A stretch of DNA of 36,813 bases, from contig NZ_JAKZAM010000039.1 of assembly GCF_022538055.1 (NCBI RefSeq), forward strand, positions 1 through 36,813, written 5' to 3'. Below are positions 25,399 to 34,379 of this stretch, in pieces. Under the pieces are notes generated by a model that saw only the letters and a program-made list of their open reading frames with translations, did not search any database and was not told the DNA's origin. The DNA comes from Cognataquiflexum nitidum (GTDB taxonomy: Bacteria > Bacteroidota > Bacteroidia > Cytophagales > Cyclobacteriaceae). Position numbers and translations under genes: made by a program. Numbering within the stretch: the first letter of the stretch is position 1; every line of letters starts with the position of its first letter.

Positions 25399-27450
25399 TC
25401 ACTTTGTCAGCACACCGACCTCAGCAAAAGTAGCAGGCTGGTTATCTGTTGTGGAAAGGGATTTGAGTTTTATAAAGCGGACTGAGGACGACGAAAACCT
25501 GACCACCTGCTCGATGGGATTGTTTTTGATATTAGAAAACTCCCCTGTGGCCAAAGCCTTCCAAGATTTCCCATCCGTACTTCCCTCAAATGCATATTTC
25601 GAAATGACTCCACTCATAAACCTGTTTTGTGGAGGCCAATAGGTAAAACCATTCATGACGACGGATTCGCCTAAATCAATGACCACTTCGTTTTGCTTAC
25701 TTTGCCAAAAGGTCTGTGAATCTTCGTCTATAACTTTTATAGCGTTTTCGTCTTGGTTGACCACTTTCCATTTGGTTTTGGGTATATCCAAGTTACGGAC
25801 CAAAACCTCACTTTTCTTCCCACTTTGACTGTCAAAGGCCATTGCTTTGAGGGTGGTTGGACTCAAAACGGCTATCGGATTTTCATATTTATTGCTGCTT
25901 TCATTAGGCTCTGAACCATCTAAGGTGTAGTAAATTCCCACTCCTTTTTCAGGAACCTGGAGCGTCACTTCCCCGGATTTTGATCGGATCAACTCTGGTT
26001 CTGTGACGAGCTTTGGTGCGTAGAATATTCCAATATTGGAAATCGTAGGACTGGCTTTTGCATCGGTGATTGTAAACCGGACTTGCTTCGCAAGAATATC
26101 ATCAAACCTCAAAATCCTTTTGATCCCCACGGTTGTTCCTTTATAGATTTCCTCCCAACCATTTTCTGTTTCTACTTCCAAAGTAAATGACTTGATACGC
26201 TGCCCGAGCGGGATATATTCCTGTGCCACAAACCTGTTGATCAAAGTCGGTTCTACCAAAGTCAAAACAATACTGCTCTCAATCACTCCATCTTCCGTGG
26301 CCCAATAGCTTTCCTTGTCCTCATCGGCCACATTTACTGCTTCAAATCCCTTTCCCCGTTCATTGCTCGCGGATAACTTTGCGGTTTTGGCCAGATCTAC
26401 AGCAAAATCTTCCCTGATTTTATCTGCCAGTTTCATAACCTGCTCCACGTCTTTTTCATGGATCAAACCCCTTCTGTCGACAGGAAAGTTGATCAGCAAA
26501 GAACTGTTTTGACCGATGCTTTTGTAATAAATCTCCAATAGCTGCGGCAAAGTCCGGACTTTATGGTCTTCATATTCATGGTAATACCATCCCGGCCTGA
26601 TCGAGACATCTGACTCAGCCGGAACCCAATGTGTCCCATTTTCTTGGCCTGAAGCAAATCTCTCCGGATAGTCAGGCATCCCGGCAAAGACAGAATCCCG
26701 CATGAGATTTCCCCAAGTAGTCTCATAGGCAAACCCGTGTTCATTTCCTACCCATCGCACATCAGGTCCTGCATCGCTAAACATCACCGCTCCGGGTTGT
26801 AATTCACGGACAAGATTATAGGTATTTTCCCAATCATAATAAGTCAGCTTATCCACCGTCCGGACTTCATTGGTTCCACCATAATACCCATCTCCACCAT
26901 TGGCTCCGTCAAACCAAACTTCAAAAATATCCCCATAATCGGTAAGCAATTCAGTAAGCTGATTACGCATATACGTGATGTATTCAGGCTTGCCATAATC
27001 GGCATGGTTGCGATCCCAAGGGGAATAATAAATCCCAAACTTCAGCCCATATTCCTTACAGGCATCTGACAGTTCGCAGATCAGGTCTCCTTTGCCATCC
27101 TTCCAAGGAGAATTTTTAACAGAATGCTCTGTGTAGGCGGAAGGCCAAAGACAAAAACCATCATGGTGCTTTGCAGTAATGATGATCCCTTTCATTCCTG
27201 CTTCTTTGGCGACTTTTGCCCATTGCCTTGTATCCAATGCAGTCGGGTTGAATTCAGAAGGGAGCTCATCCCCCATTCCCCATTCCATATCCGAAAAAGT
27301 ATTCATGTTGAAATGCACAAAAGCGTAATATTCAAGCTCATGCCAAGCTAGCTGCTTATCAGAGGGAATCGGCTCTACAGGCGCCGGAGGGTTAACTTCT
27401 TTGCCCTCGCAGGCCAAAAGAATTAGAAGTGGGAGGAGGTATTTTTTCAT
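25399..27450 (-). CDS. GH29 alpha-L-fucosidase lipoprotein with C-terminal binding domains
   Basis: The 683-residue exported enzyme probably removes alpha-L-fucose from glycans. The signal MKKYLLPLLILLAC gives a lipidated Cys14. The GH29 barrel (about 30-350) shows YYAFVHFNMNTFSDMEW, TAKHHDGFCLWPSAYTEHSV and GDIFEVWFDGANGG, whose Asp is the expected nucleophile. The WYYHEYEDHKVRTLPQLLEIYYKSIGQNSSLLINFPVDRRG segment fits subfamily B, whose members favour branched alpha-1,3/4-linked fucose. After about 350 come a discoidin-like region, a chitobiase-type stretch (GIYYTLDGSEPNESS) and a second F5/8-like module (EVVIDLGESVVMNGFTYWPPQNR). It stands alone next to the repeat array, without SusC/D genes in view. 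Confidence 0.94.
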   Translation of the reverse strand: MKKYLLPLLILLACEGKEVNPPAPVEPIPSDKQLAWHELEYYAFVHFNMNTFSDMEWGMGDELPSEFNPTALDTRQWAKVAKEAGMKGIIITAKHHDGFCLWPSAYTEHSVKNSPWKDGKGDLICELSDACKEYGLKFGIYYSPWDRNHADYGKPEYITYMRNQLTELLTDYGDIFEVWFDGANGGDGYYGGTNEVRTVDKLTYYDWENTYNLVRELQPGAVMFSDAGPDVRWVGNEHGFAYETTWGNLMRDSVFAGMPDYPERFASGQENGTHWVPAESDVSIRPGWYYHEYEDHKVRTLPQLLEIYYKSIGQNSSLLINFPVDRRGLIHEKDVEQVMKLADKIREDFAVDLAKTAKLSASNERGKGFEAVNVADEDKESYWATEDGVIESSIVLTLVEPTLINRFVAQEYIPLGQRIKSFTLEVETENGWEEIYKGTTVGIKRILRFDDILAKQVRFTITDAKASPTISNIGIFYAPKLVTEPELIRSKSGEVTLQVPEKGVGIYYTLDGSEPNESSNKYENPIAVLSPTTLKAMAFDSQSGKKSEVLVRNLDIPKTKWKVVNQDENAIKVIDEDSQTFWQSKQNEVVIDLGESVVMNGFTYWPPQNRFMSGVISKYAFEGSTDGKSWKALATGEFSNIKNNPIEQVVRFSSSSVRFIKLKSLSTTDNQPATFAEVGVLTK

Positions 27451-27697
27451 GATTATTAATTGAAAAGGAATATTAATAAAAAATCTTCAAAAGGTTGATG
27501 ACATTTTTTAATTGATTCGATGAGGTCTTAACAAACAATACGACAAGTCAATGGTACGCTAAAAAGGGTAAAAACAATGGACAATGCTCTAAATCATTAG
27601 GTGGTTGAATATTTTAAAGCAAAAACTTCTGACGCAAAGAGATAACCAATTAGGAAATGATAGGTTCCAATCCCTCCAAATTGTATAATTTGCCGCC

Positions 27698-28852
27698 ATG
27701 CGTCATACTTCTTACATAGAAATCAGCAGACAAGCCTACAGGCAAAACATGGATTTTTTGAAAACTGATATCGGTCCAAAAATCGAAATATCGGTCGTAG
27801 TCAAAGGAAACGCCTATGGTCACGGTATTGAAAACATCGTCCTTCTGGCAGAGGAAAACGGCATCAGCCACTTCAGTACTTTCAGTGCAGATGAGGCCAT
27901 TCAGGTACATAATTCAAGCAAAACTGGCAGTGAGGTGATGATAATGGGTATGCTGGAAAATGAAGATTTGGAGGAAATTATTCAAAAAGGAATCAGCTTT
28001 TATGTTTTTGAATTTGACAGATTGATGGAGGCAATAAATGTTGCCAAAAAGCTGCAAATCAAAGCCAAAATCCATGTGGAAGTAGAAACGGGATTCCATA
28101 GAACAGGATTTGAATGGGAAGAAAAAGAAAGATTATTGAAAATTCTTAATGAAAATTGCGAACAACTTTCCCTCAAAGGATTATGCACCCACTATGCAGG
28201 AGCAGAAAGTATCAGCAACTATGTGCGTGTCCGCAAACAGATCAAGCTATACAAGAAATTCAAAAATTGGTTTGAGGCGCAGGGGTTATTTTTTGAAAAA
28301 TACCATACCGCCTGCTCGGCTGCGACACTTCTCTATCCCGAAACAAAAATGGATCTTGTCAGAATCGGGATAACTTCCTATGGATTTTGGCCGACACAAG
28401 AAACTTATATGTATAGGTTTCAATCTTTACCATCAACAAATAAAAATCCTCTCAAAAGACTCATCAGCTGGAAAAGCAGCGTATTGAATATCAAATCAGT
28501 CAAAATGGGGGAATTTATCGGTTATGGATCGAGTTATATGGCGCCAAGAGACATGAAGATCGCTTTGGTGCCGATCGGATATGGCCATGGATATAGCCGT
28601 TTGCTCAGCAATCAGGGTAAAGTCCTCATTTCCGGAAAGATCGTTTTCGTCACGGGAACAGTGACCATGAACAGCATCGCCGTTGATGTTACTGATTTGG
28701 AAAAAGTAAAGAAGGGAGATGAGGTAGTCATCATCGGGGTTCAAGGCGAATTTGAAATTACCGTCGCTTCCTTTGGAGAATCGAGTCAACAGGTAAATTA
28801 TGAATTGCTAACAAGGCTGCCTTTGGATATCCCGAGAAAGATCGTGGAATAG
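27698..28852 (+). CDS. alr: Alanine racemase
   Basis: The 384-residue PLP enzyme interconverts L- and D-alanine for peptidoglycan. The PLP lysine is Lys36 in SVVVKGNAYGHG. The C-terminal beta domain has the catalytic-tyrosine segment GEFIGYGSSYMAPRDMKIALVPIGYGHGYSR. Canonical enzymes read GYADGY where this one reads GYGHGY, and MDQ is replaced by MNSIAVDVTD, so it is a divergent member. A related PLP racemase for another amino acid cannot be excluded. The chosen ATG precedes TSYIEISRQAYRQN, the normal N-terminal strand and helix. Its 3' end converges on the methyltransferase gene with 33 bp between stops. Confidence 0.88.
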   Translation: MRHTSYIEISRQAYRQNMDFLKTDIGPKIEISVVVKGNAYGHGIENIVLLAEENGISHFSTFSADEAIQVHNSSKTGSEVMIMGMLENEDLEEIIQKGISFYVFEFDRLMEAINVAKKLQIKAKIHVEVETGFHRTGFEWEEKERLLKILNENCEQLSLKGLCTHYAGAESISNYVRVRKQIKLYKKFKNWFEAQGLFFEKYHTACSAATLLYPETKMDLVRIGITSYGFWPTQETYMYRFQSLPSTNKNPLKRLISWKSSVLNIKSVKMGEFIGYGSSYMAPRDMKIALVPIGYGHGYSRLLSNQGKVLISGKIVFVTGTVTMNSIAVDVTDLEKVKKGDEVVIIGVQGEFEITVASFGESSQQVNYELLTRLPLDIPRKIVE

Positions 28853-28885
28853 GCTTTCCGTCTAGTGGTTTGAATTTTTTAAAAA

Positions 28886-29680
28886 TTAGGAACTCTTGGA
28901 AGGGCTTCCCAATAAATACAACTTGTTTCCTCCCTTTCCTTTCAATTTGCCCATTTCCCAGCTATAGGATTCATCTGACAATCCCTTGATCAATTCTCCC
29001 ATATCTTCCAAAGTATAAGTTCGGGCATTGGAAACTGCCCCATCCCATGCGATGAAGAGAGGAAGTATCGGAATCAGATAGGTAAAAAGAACCTGCTGCC
29101 AAGACATGGGTCTCACCAAAGGCATAAAAATAAGACTCATTAAAAATGCAAACGGTATCGCCGGCCACCAAAGAAAAATGGGCGGGGAATTATCAGAAAT
29201 TTCAAAAACAAGAATGGGCTGATTGGCTTCTTTCGCATTTTTCAATATTTTTTTGGCCACTTCCGGTTTCATATGATGCATGCTGCTGACCATTGTTCTC
29301 AAACCAACCAGGCCCTTCCGTACCTGTGTTGCGTCTAATGGATCTATGAGATAAGCTAAAGCTTCATCTTTTTTTTGATTAATGGATTTTGCAGCTTCCA
29401 GATTGGGATACAGGTCACTCAGCATCAGCCTGAGGTCAGGAAATTTTCCCGAAGACCTGAGTTTTGATGCTACCTCAAGCATGGGGCCTCCGCTTCCCGA
29501 ACAGAGGTCTAAAATCATTTGGGCCTCCGATTTTTGCAATCCTTTTTCAACCAGTTCTTCCAAGAGACATACAGTCCCCAGTATTTTGTGAAATGTCATG
29601 ATATACCTCGTCATCAATACCCTGATCCAATCGGGAAACCAAGGCATGTCTTCGAACTCGAATAGATGGATTCTCTTCAT
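28886..29680 (-). CDS. Class I SAM-dependent methyltransferase with C-terminal membrane hairpin
   Basis: I prefer the ATG at 29680 (264 residues; MKRIHLFEFEDMPWFPDW) over that at 29719. The SAM-binding motif I is MILDLCSGSGGPMLEVASKL, followed by LRLMLSDLYPN (motif II acidic position) and later IDPLDATQV. Two hydrophobic stretches near the C-terminus (PPIFLWWPAIPFAFLMSLIFM and LFTYLIPILPLFIAWD) are inserted between late core strands, so the enzyme may be membrane-associated and act on a lipid or hydrophobic substrate. The ending YSWEMGKLKGKGGNKLYLLG matches the final strands of the fold. No neighbour hints at the substrate. Confidence 0.82.
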   Translation of the reverse strand: MKRIHLFEFEDMPWFPDWIRVLMTRYIMTFHKILGTVCLLEELVEKGLQKSEAQMILDLCSGSGGPMLEVASKLRSSGKFPDLRLMLSDLYPNLEAAKSINQKKDEALAYLIDPLDATQVRKGLVGLRTMVSSMHHMKPEVAKKILKNAKEANQPILVFEISDNSPPIFLWWPAIPFAFLMSLIFMPLVRPMSWQQVLFTYLIPILPLFIAWDGAVSNARTYTLEDMGELIKGLSDESYSWEMGKLKGKGGNKLYLLGSPSKSS

Positions 29681-29942
29681 TTCAAGATAGGATATTGGTG
29701 AAAAAGAGCCATTTATCATATTTCAGATTGAATTTACTTGATTTTTTGCGTATTTTTTAAAGAAGAAAATCTATTTCCCTGCTTTTTTTCGGGTTTTAAA
29801 AAGAATGCCTTTTATGGTTCAATCTGAGTGCTAAGGCGTAAGTAGATTAATCCATATTTCGTCGTTGGTCTTTGACAGAATCTTAAAAAGCCTGAGGCAC
29901 CTCTTTTTATAATCCCAATAATTAAAGTCAAAAATGAAATAA

Positions 29943-31244
29943 ATGAATCCATCCAAAAACCGTCGCTCTTTTATCAAAAAAGCCACAGCAATGCTCGGCG
30001 CTTTTTCAGCAAACAGTGTATTTAACCAGGTTCATGCCGCAGAATGGCAAAGCCTTGAGCAGTCTTTCCATTTGCAAAGCCCTTCGGTAATGGCTTCCAA
30101 TGAGGATTATTGGTCAGTAATCCGTCAAGGCTATACTGCGAGTTCAGATCCAATCATTATGTTGAATAATGGTGGGGTTTCGCCAAGTCCCATCGTGGTC
30201 CAACAGGCAGTGGAAAGGTTTAATCTGATGACCAATCAGGGACCATCTTACTACATGTGGCGGATTTTGGATCAGGGAAGGGAAAATCTCCGCGAAAGTC
30301 TGGCAAAATTAGGCGGATGTTCGCCTGAGGAAATTGCCATCAACAGAAATGCGACTGAAGCCTTGGTAACAGTGATTTATGGATTGGACCTGAATAGGGG
30401 AGATGAAGTGATAGGAAGCCATCAAGACTACCCGAATATGATGCAGGCTTGGAAGCAAAGGGAAATGCGTGAAGGAATTATCTATAAACAGCTTTCATTT
30501 GAATTTCCGATAGAAAATGACGAGGAAATAGTGGCTGCCTATCGGAATGCGATTACAGAAAAAACAAAAATCCTCCACCTTACCCATGTGGTCAATTGGA
30601 CGGGTCAGATCATGCCTGTCCAAAAAATCTCCAGAATGGCACATGAAAGGGGGATTGAAGTCATCATTGACGGAGCGCATTCCTATGGACTTCTGGAATT
30701 CAATATTCCTGATTTGGAAGGGGATTACTTTGGTACCAGTCTCCACAAATACCTCTCAGCACCCATCGGAAGCGGAATGCTTTGGATCAAAAAAGAAAAG
30801 ATTGCCAAAGTGTGGCCGTTGATCTGTGCAGGTGACCCGAAAAGTGGTGACATCCGAAAATTTGAAAACCTGGGGACCAGAAGTTTTCCGATAGAACAAG
30901 GAATCGGGGAGGCCCTTAACTTCCACAATGCCATCGGTACCAAAAGGAAAGAAGAAAGAATCCGCTACCTCAAAGATTATTGGGCAACCCAAGCCATTGA
31001 GATTCCAAAAGTCCGGCTACATACTTCTTTGAAAAAGGAATTCAGCTGTGCTTTGGCATGCGTCTCCGTGGAAGGTGTCAACCCTGGAGACCTGCATGAT
31101 AAGCTTATGAAAATGTACAAAATCCAAACTTCCCCGATTTCACTGGGAAACCTCCACTGTGTAAGGGTTTCTCCCCATGTCTATACCAAAGTTTCTGATT
31201 TGGATAAATTAGTGGATGGATTAGAAAAAATAGCCAAAGGGTAA
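29943..31244 (+). CDS. Tat-exported class V aminotransferase (isopenicillin-N-epimerase-like)
   Basis: The 433-residue PLP enzyme has an N-terminal Tat signal NRRSFIKKATAMLGAF (Arg7-Arg8) followed by a probable cleavage near VHAAEW. The class V core shows LNNGGVSPSP, NRNATEALVTVIYG (PLP phosphate region), HVVNWTGQIMPV, IIDGAHSYG (Asp/His cofactor contacts) and the PLP lysine Lys269 in GTSLHKYLSAPIGSG. Members include cysteine desulfurases and isopenicillin-N epimerases, but without the desulfurase cysteine loop the reaction here is undetermined. An exported PLP enzyme is unusual, although Tat signals recur in this subgroup in Bacteroidetes and related phyla. Confidence 0.9.
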   Translation: MNPSKNRRSFIKKATAMLGAFSANSVFNQVHAAEWQSLEQSFHLQSPSVMASNEDYWSVIRQGYTASSDPIIMLNNGGVSPSPIVVQQAVERFNLMTNQGPSYYMWRILDQGRENLRESLAKLGGCSPEEIAINRNATEALVTVIYGLDLNRGDEVIGSHQDYPNMMQAWKQREMREGIIYKQLSFEFPIENDEEIVAAYRNAITEKTKILHLTHVVNWTGQIMPVQKISRMAHERGIEVIIDGAHSYGLLEFNIPDLEGDYFGTSLHKYLSAPIGSGMLWIKKEKIAKVWPLICAGDPKSGDIRKFENLGTRSFPIEQGIGEALNFHNAIGTKRKEERIRYLKDYWATQAIEIPKVRLHTSLKKEFSCALACVSVEGVNPGDLHDKLMKMYKIQTSPISLGNLHCVRVSPHVYTKVSDLDKLVDGLEKIAKG

Positions 31245-31275
31245 GATGACAACATTACCTTAGTTCTTTCTGATT

Positions 31276-32256
31276 TCAGAAAATTTCTTTGCGTGCAAAA
31301 CTTCCAACTCCCTGGAAAGGCTCTTTAAGTCCTGCATCATGAGATTGATCTGTGAACCAAGCTGGTTCATACATACTTGCCCTTTCTACCAATTCATGAC
31401 TAAAGTACACAGCCCCCTCACCAAAAAACTTTTTTAACTTTTCTTCCTTATCTTTTTGCCTGACATTTTCAAACATACCCAACCCTTTCCATTTTTCGAC
31501 GATTTCCTCTCTCTTTGATAGTTTCTCTACATTTTCAGGATAGACATAGTTGAGGTAATACCATACCGAAGCCGGAAAATATTTGGTAGTCTTTGGGCCT
31601 TCCCAGATTTCGCGAAGATGGTTTCGCTCGTGATGAAAGGTCACCTTTTTCTTGTTGACCAATATTATGACACCCAAAGTCGCTCCCGCAATACCAGTAG
31701 CAAGGGCGATATACTCACCTGTATTTCCCTGGTCGAGGTAGGCGGTAGTCAGGATCGCCCCTGCTGCCCCGACCACAATGGAAGCCACCGTCAACCTGGC
31801 GTCTGTATCTCCTTCTCTGGATTTGAGATAACTGGCGATATGGTCTATCCGCTCTTCCTCGCATCTTAATTCGGCTGATTCGGAAGAAATCTCCAACTCA
31901 GCAAAACTTATCCGTTGGGAAAGCTTTTGGTACAGTTCCAGTTGGCTGAGTCTTTTATCAAGGCTTGGACCTGCATAAAAATCTTCTAAACTTACAATAT
32001 ACCTTTCCAGCAATTCCAAAATCCCCATGGCATTGGCAATATTGATGCTTGGCTTGGAAAAATTCTCTTGGAGGCTTTCAGGGATAGCAATAGTATGCAA
32101 AGGAAGAGGAATCTTGTCTTCTTCATAATCATAGTAGAATTCTTGGAAACAATTACTCTTGTCCAGACGCAATTTGATTTCACCGTCCTGAATACTTGCG
32201 CAGGAAATCGACAAAAAAAGCAATCCGAAGAAAACACCTAAAATCTGCGGCTTCAT
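31276..32256 (-). CDS. Unrecognised lipoprotein with two membrane-like segments
   Basis: Starting at 32256 (326 residues) gives a lipoprotein signal MKPQILGVFFGLLFLSISC with Cys19. The ATG overlaps the stop of the DUF4349 gene by 4 bp (ATGA), which supports this start over the longer frame to 32406. The mature part has a helical, coiled-coil-like region (about 75-150: LELLERYIVSLEDFYAG... ELEISSESAELRCEEER). Two Gly/Ala-rich hydrophobic segments (VASIVVGAAGAILTTAYL, YIALATGIAGATLGVIILV) resemble a glycine-zipper hairpin. A charged C-terminal region follows. I do not recognise the family. Co-translation with the DUF4349 lipoprotein suggests a shared envelope role. Confidence 0.8.
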   Translation of the reverse strand: MKPQILGVFFGLLFLSISCASIQDGEIKLRLDKSNCFQEFYYDYEEDKIPLPLHTIAIPESLQENFSKPSINIANAMGILELLERYIVSLEDFYAGPSLDKRLSQLELYQKLSQRISFAELEISSESAELRCEEERIDHIASYLKSREGDTDARLTVASIVVGAAGAILTTAYLDQGNTGEYIALATGIAGATLGVIILVNKKKVTFHHERNHLREIWEGPKTTKYFPASVWYYLNYVYPENVEKLSKREEIVEKWKGLGMFENVRQKDKEEKLKKFFGEGAVYFSHELVERASMYEPAWFTDQSHDAGLKEPFQGVGSFARKEIF

Positions 32257-33101
32257 GGTTGATTTTTGTTTTTTCTCCTGAGATACATCACAAGGACAAA
32301 AACCAAGGCACCTGCGATATAGAATGGCCAAAGCGTAACCAATCCTACAAAAACAGTCAAAAAAACCTGCCATCCATTGTCCAAAGCATTGAATATCCTC
32401 ACCCAAAAACCTTTTTTCTTAGGCGAATTCAATTCATAAGGCAATTCCTCATAGAACTGCACCTGCAGGGAACTGAACTTGATCTGCTTGCTGAGGTAGT
32501 TAAACTGTCCCTCCATCATTTCAATATCACTCCTGACTTCATTGAGATTCCGCTCGATTTCCAGAATATCCTTGACCTCATTGGCCTTGGATAGTATTTC
32601 CCTATACCTCTTTTCAAGTTCTTTTTTATTTTGAATGCGGCTTTGAAGGTCATAGTAGCGCTCTGTCACATCATCAGTACTGGAGTATTTATTGTCAATT
32701 TTAAAAGCCAAATTGGAAATGACATTTAAGAGACTGTCGTACGAATCGGAGGGCACTCTGATCTGGAGGTTATATCCCTTTCTGAATTGGTCATTGTTTT
32801 GGGATTCATTTTCCATATAGGCATTGAATCCTCCAAGCATGCCTTTGATCTGCTGATAGTCCTTTTCCAAATCTTCTGATTGGAAATTGATCCCTCCGGA
32901 TCGGACCAGTTTTTGACTGATATCCGGGGAAAGAAGTTTTGAGTCCGTAAGCGGAGCTTCTTGTCTTGTGTTGGGTATTGCTATGGTTTCCTCAAAATCG
33001 CTGGAAACAAAATCCGTATTTTCTGACGGATTATTGGAACAGGCGGCAACAATAAATGCCATTGCAAAAAACAGCTTCATAGAAAAAGGGTTAAATTTCA
33101 A
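32253..33101 (-). CDS. DUF4349 lipoprotein
   Basis: The 282-residue lipoprotein has the signal FAMAFIVAAC (Cys21 from this start; an ATG at 33080 is equally possible and would make it Cys14). The body fits DUF4349: KLVRSGGINFQSEDLEKDYQQIKGML, YNLQIRVPSDSYDSLL, a long coiled coil (RYYDLQSRIQNKKELEKRYREILSKANEVKDILEIERNL split over about 165-230) and the strand QIKFSSLQVQFYE. A C-terminal transmembrane helix (WQVFLTVFVGLVTLWPFYIAGALVFVLVM region) is followed by basic residues RRKNK. DUF4349 proteins are anchored envelope proteins of unknown function. It is translationally coupled to the next lipoprotein gene. Confidence 0.9.
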   Translation of the reverse strand: MKFNPFSMKLFFAMAFIVAACSNNPSENTDFVSSDFEETIAIPNTRQEAPLTDSKLLSPDISQKLVRSGGINFQSEDLEKDYQQIKGMLGGFNAYMENESQNNDQFRKGYNLQIRVPSDSYDSLLNVISNLAFKIDNKYSSTDDVTERYYDLQSRIQNKKELEKRYREILSKANEVKDILEIERNLNEVRSDIEMMEGQFNYLSKQIKFSSLQVQFYEELPYELNSPKKKGFWVRIFNALDNGWQVFLTVFVGLVTLWPFYIAGALVFVLVMYLRRKNKNQP

Positions 33102-33202
33102 CCAAAATTTAAGGAAAAAGTACTTAAAAAAATCTGTGTTTGACCGAATGTCTTCAGAAACTTCTGTAATTCCCTTTTTTCGTTTTACCTGAAAATGATT
33201 TT

Positions 33203-33655
33203 CTACCGATAATCCTCCGCATTGAATGTAAGGTCAAAAAGGTAGTTGCTGTTTTTGTCCTTATAGGTATAAGTCATCGCAGCACCATGGTCTCTGAAAT
33301 ATTGCAGGTCAGGATTGTTTTTGATATTGTCCAAGATCTGATTTCGAAGAAATTCCCTGAGTTCTTCTTCTTCAAAACTGCCTTTCTCCATATTGACAAG
33401 GGTATAATGGTAAAGAAAAACTTCTCCACGCTTGGTTTCGGTCCTGTCAAGCCGGGTATTTTGATCGACCAATATCGGAGTGGTTTTGTTTATTTCTGTG
33501 GACAGCAATTTCAATTGCTTGTCAAAAGCCGACTCGGCATAAAAAAATTTTTTGACGGCAAATGCACCGGTAAGAAAAAAAATCAGGGCAAAAAACAGGA
33601 TGATTTTATTCCTTTTTGAGGCAATTTCCTTGGCTTTGGGATTCTGTTGATACAT
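33203..33655 (-). CDS. Unrecognised single-pass membrane protein
   Basis: The 150-residue protein has a short cytoplasmic basic N-terminus (KAKEIASKRNK), one membrane span at about 18-35 (IILFFALIFFLTGAFAV) and an extracytoplasmic domain of about 115 residues. The domain pattern (INKTTPILVDQNTRLDRTETKRGEVFLYHYTLVNM... ELREFLRNQILDNIKNNPDLQYFRDHGAAMTYTYKDKNSNYLFDLTF) is a small alpha/beta fold that recurs in bacterial hypothetical membrane proteins; I cannot name it with certainty. It lies 101 bp upstream of the DUF4349 gene on the same strand and could be in the same transcript. Confidence 0.75.
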   Translation of the reverse strand: MYQQNPKAKEIASKRNKIILFFALIFFLTGAFAVKKFFYAESAFDKQLKLLSTEINKTTPILVDQNTRLDRTETKRGEVFLYHYTLVNMEKGSFEEEELREFLRNQILDNIKNNPDLQYFRDHGAAMTYTYKDKNSNYLFDLTFNAEDYR

Positions 33656-33749
33656 TGGATGGGCTTATTAATGTGTCTGAAAATTACCTAATTTTTTTGT
33701 AAAAACATCAAAACCTAGGTTTCCTATGCTGTTCCGGCCAAGGGGCTTT

Positions 33750-34142
33750 CTACTTTTCATAAAACTCAATCGGCAATCCGTCCGGATCAGAGATAAAGGT
33801 GAATCTTTTGCCGGTAAACTCATCTGTTCTTGTTGGTTCATAAGAAACCTGATCGGCTTCCAATTTTTTCAATATCGCTTCAAGTTCCTCCACTTCAAAT
33901 GCCAAATGCCTCAATCCCGTCGCTTCCGGTCGGGAAAGTCTTTTTGGGGGGTTGGGAAAAGAAAACAGTTCGATGATATACTGCCCATTCAATGCCAGGT
34001 CCAGCTTATGGGAACCACGCTCTTCGCAGTAAATCTCCCTGATGATTTCCAAGCCCAAAATTTCGGTGTAGAATTGCTTCGATTTGGTATAATCCGAACA
34101 GATCACTGCAATATGATGTATTTTGAGGAGCAGATTTTTCAT
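33750..34142 (-). CDS. VOC-superfamily metalloenzyme, YaeR/SMU1112c-like
   Basis: The 130-residue protein has two beta-alpha-beta-beta-beta repeats of the vicinal oxygen chelate fold. Putative metal ligands are His in KIHHIAVICSDY, Glu in YIIELFSFP, His in GLRHLAFEVE and Glu in LPIEFYEK. The FPNPPKRLSRPEATGLRHLAF segment is characteristic of the YaeR/SMU1112c subgroup, whose substrate is undefined (often loosely annotated as glyoxalase-like). It is cytoplasmic with no signal. It lies 52 bp upstream-to-stop from the duplicated epimerase fragment and there is no clear operon partner. Confidence 0.9.
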   Translation of the reverse strand: MKNLLLKIHHIAVICSDYTKSKQFYTEILGLEIIREIYCEERGSHKLDLALNGQYIIELFSFPNPPKRLSRPEATGLRHLAFEVEELEAILKKLEADQVSYEPTRTDEFTGKRFTFISDPDGLPIEFYEK

Positions 34143-34194
34143 AAGAATTCTTGGGTGATTGCTAGCTAATTTGTCGGTAATTCAAACACAGCAT

Positions 34195-34369
34195 TTATTC
34201 CCCTTTCACATATTTCCGCCAGTTATGTTCTTCTTTAAAACCAAGAACTTCGCGGATTTTGCGGTTGGAGAACAAGGCCTCATGTTCACCCAATTCACGG
34301 GTAATGGGCACTCCGGGAAAAAATCTTTCGGCCAATTCTTTGCTTGGGATAATCGCTCCATTGTGGTCA
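34195..34369 (-). pseudogene. Divergent partial copy of the 3' end of the NAD-epimerase gene
   Basis: This segment aligns without gaps to 34781-34955, the 3' end of the intact epimerase. The first 72 bases from the stop codon are identical; the remaining 103 contain about 16 differences, mostly synonymous. The translated fragment reads from DHNGAIIPSKEL to WRKYVKGE and stop with few amino-acid changes (ADQFFPG versus AERFFPG). Similarity ends abruptly at 34369 and the fragment has no start. The pattern looks like an allele from a related strain rather than a fresh local duplication. Confidence 0.92.
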
Positions 34370-34379
34370 GGCTTGATTT

